From: Bettongia penicillata ogilbyi
Taxonomy: Eukaryota > Chordata > Mammalia > Diprotodontia > Potoroidae
Direction: 5' to 3'
DNA length: 64,000 nucleotides
Assembly (NCBI GenBank): GCA_023548195.1
Contig: JAJHZJ010000220.1
Coordinates: 3,189,870 to 3,253,869 of the forward strand
Under the pieces are notes generated by a model. The model did not search any database. It was given only the letters and a program-made list of their open reading frames with translations, and was not told where the DNA came from. Shown piece after piece: positions 63,547 through 64,000 of the stretch. The position numbers were made by a program, and so were the translations under genes. Within the stretch, counting starts at the first letter, position 1. Every line of letters begins with the position of its first letter.

Positions 63547-64000
63547 GTGTGTGTATATGCATGTGTAAGTGTGTGTGTATTGCCCAGATAAACAGGAGAA
63601 GAAGTAAAATAATTGAGGAACACCATCTCAGAAAAAGAAATTGAACAAGCAATCAATGAACTCCCTTTGAAAAAATCTCCAGGACCTCATGGATTTACAA
63701 ATGAATTCTATCAAACATATTAAAGAACAGTTAACTCTAATGCTTCGTAGACAATTTGGGAATATTGATGGAGTCCTACCAAATTCTTTCTGATACAAAT
63801 ATGCTTCTGATACCTAAACCAGGAAGAAACATAACCGAGAAGGAAGCTTATATACCAATTTCCTTAATGAATATACATACAGCATTTCAAAATAATATAA
63901 TAACAAAAAGTTTACAGCAACTTATCATGAGAATAATACATTACTATCAGGTAGGATTTATACCAGGATTGTTGGGCTGGCTCAATATTAGGAAAACTGT
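62159..64000 (+). pseudogene. L1 ORF2 (endonuclease and start of RT), broken
   Basis: ATG at 62159 opens 'MERKSQIVITTVNVNVINSP', then 'CCLEKTHLKQGETHR' (active-site Glu region; QETH is changed to EKTH) and 'KKAGVAMLISEKSKAE'. A frame change after about 62450 leads to 'ISFLNIYAPNDIASKFLEE' in a shifted frame. Part of the endonuclease C-terminus appears deleted near 62870. RT blocks at 63650-64000 include '[17 protein letters not shown]'-like and LIPKP/GFIPG-like sequence. A 15-base A-run at 63130 and a microsatellite at 63320-63545 interrupt it. The element continues past the edge. Confidence 0.82.
63320..63545. repeat. TA/CA-rich and (GATA)n microsatellites inside L1 ORF2
   Basis: Imperfect 'tatatctaca', 'acacatag' units pass into about 12 'gata' units at 63498-63545. 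Tyr/Ile/Ser repeats in frames here are artefacts. Confidence 0.92.

Larger units (their letters stand above)
59405..64000 (+). mobile_element. L1 element, 5' UTR to ORF2 reverse transcriptase, continues off the window
   Basis: The 5' end is near 'gaaaatggtggagcatggac', followed by a 5' UTR to 60485, ORF1 (60486-61554), a spacer with a (TA)n expansion and purine-rich sequence, ORF2 from 62159, and RT blocks from 63620 to the edge. The order is that of a complete L1, but every ORF is broken. Confidence 0.85.

Overview
The window looks like nuclear DNA from a marsupial (metatherian), probably an opossum-like species. The evidence is the mix of repeats: L1 copies with a long coiled-coil ORF1, ORF1-only L1 derivatives (HAL1 type), an RTE-type LINE with SINE-like elements sharing its 3' tail, L2 and MIR/THER-type fragments, and many microsatellites. 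The species call rests on recognising repeat families by eye, not on a search. I see no intact cellular gene, no tRNA or rRNA gene and no CRISPR array. Nearly every long reading frame is a retrotransposon remnant, a low-complexity artefact or a shadow.

Layout. 1-4780 holds two young, closely related L1 pieces pointing at each other: ORF1 on the + strand (1-1282), and an ORF2 endonuclease, spacer and ORF1 on the - strand (1304-4735). The - strand ORF1 is split by a 578-bp solo LTR with a perfect 6-bp target duplication. 4781-9730 holds a + strand HAL1-like element meeting a - strand L1/HAL1 tail to tail. 9985-15650 holds an L1 3' end, an old repeat, a GGAA tract, an L2 3' end and an RTE-tailed SINE. 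15712-19310 holds an inverted L1-family scrap followed by a second HAL1-like element with a GC-rich 5' region. 19552-31281 holds two degenerate LTR pairs, both apparently on the - strand, with microsatellites and SINE fragments within and between them. 32930-38815 holds an L1 ORF2 remnant, a 3'-truncated HAL1 and a third full HAL1. 39795-41260 is an L2. 43560-44909 is an L1-family 5' fragment with a nearly perfect 107-bp inverted repeat. 46088-49860 is a dead RTE-type LINE on the - strand. 50560-52920 holds small SINE/L2 pieces and a 69-bp tandem duplication. 53324-55165 is a processed pseudogene of 14-3-3 zeta (YWHAZ) on the - strand. 55905-57660 is a - strand L1 3' part. 59405-64000 is a + strand L1 that runs off the window.

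How the parts relate. ORF2-bearing L1 copies would supply the reverse transcriptase for HAL1-like elements and for the YWHAZ retrocopy. The RTE LINE plausibly mobilised the SINE-like elements that share its 3' end. Both statements are inference from known biology. The most unusual signals are structural: convergent L1 halves with a micro-duplicated junction, the 107-bp inverted repeat, microsatellites sitting at the same place in several L1/HAL1 copies, and a reading frame broken only by a clean LTR insertion.
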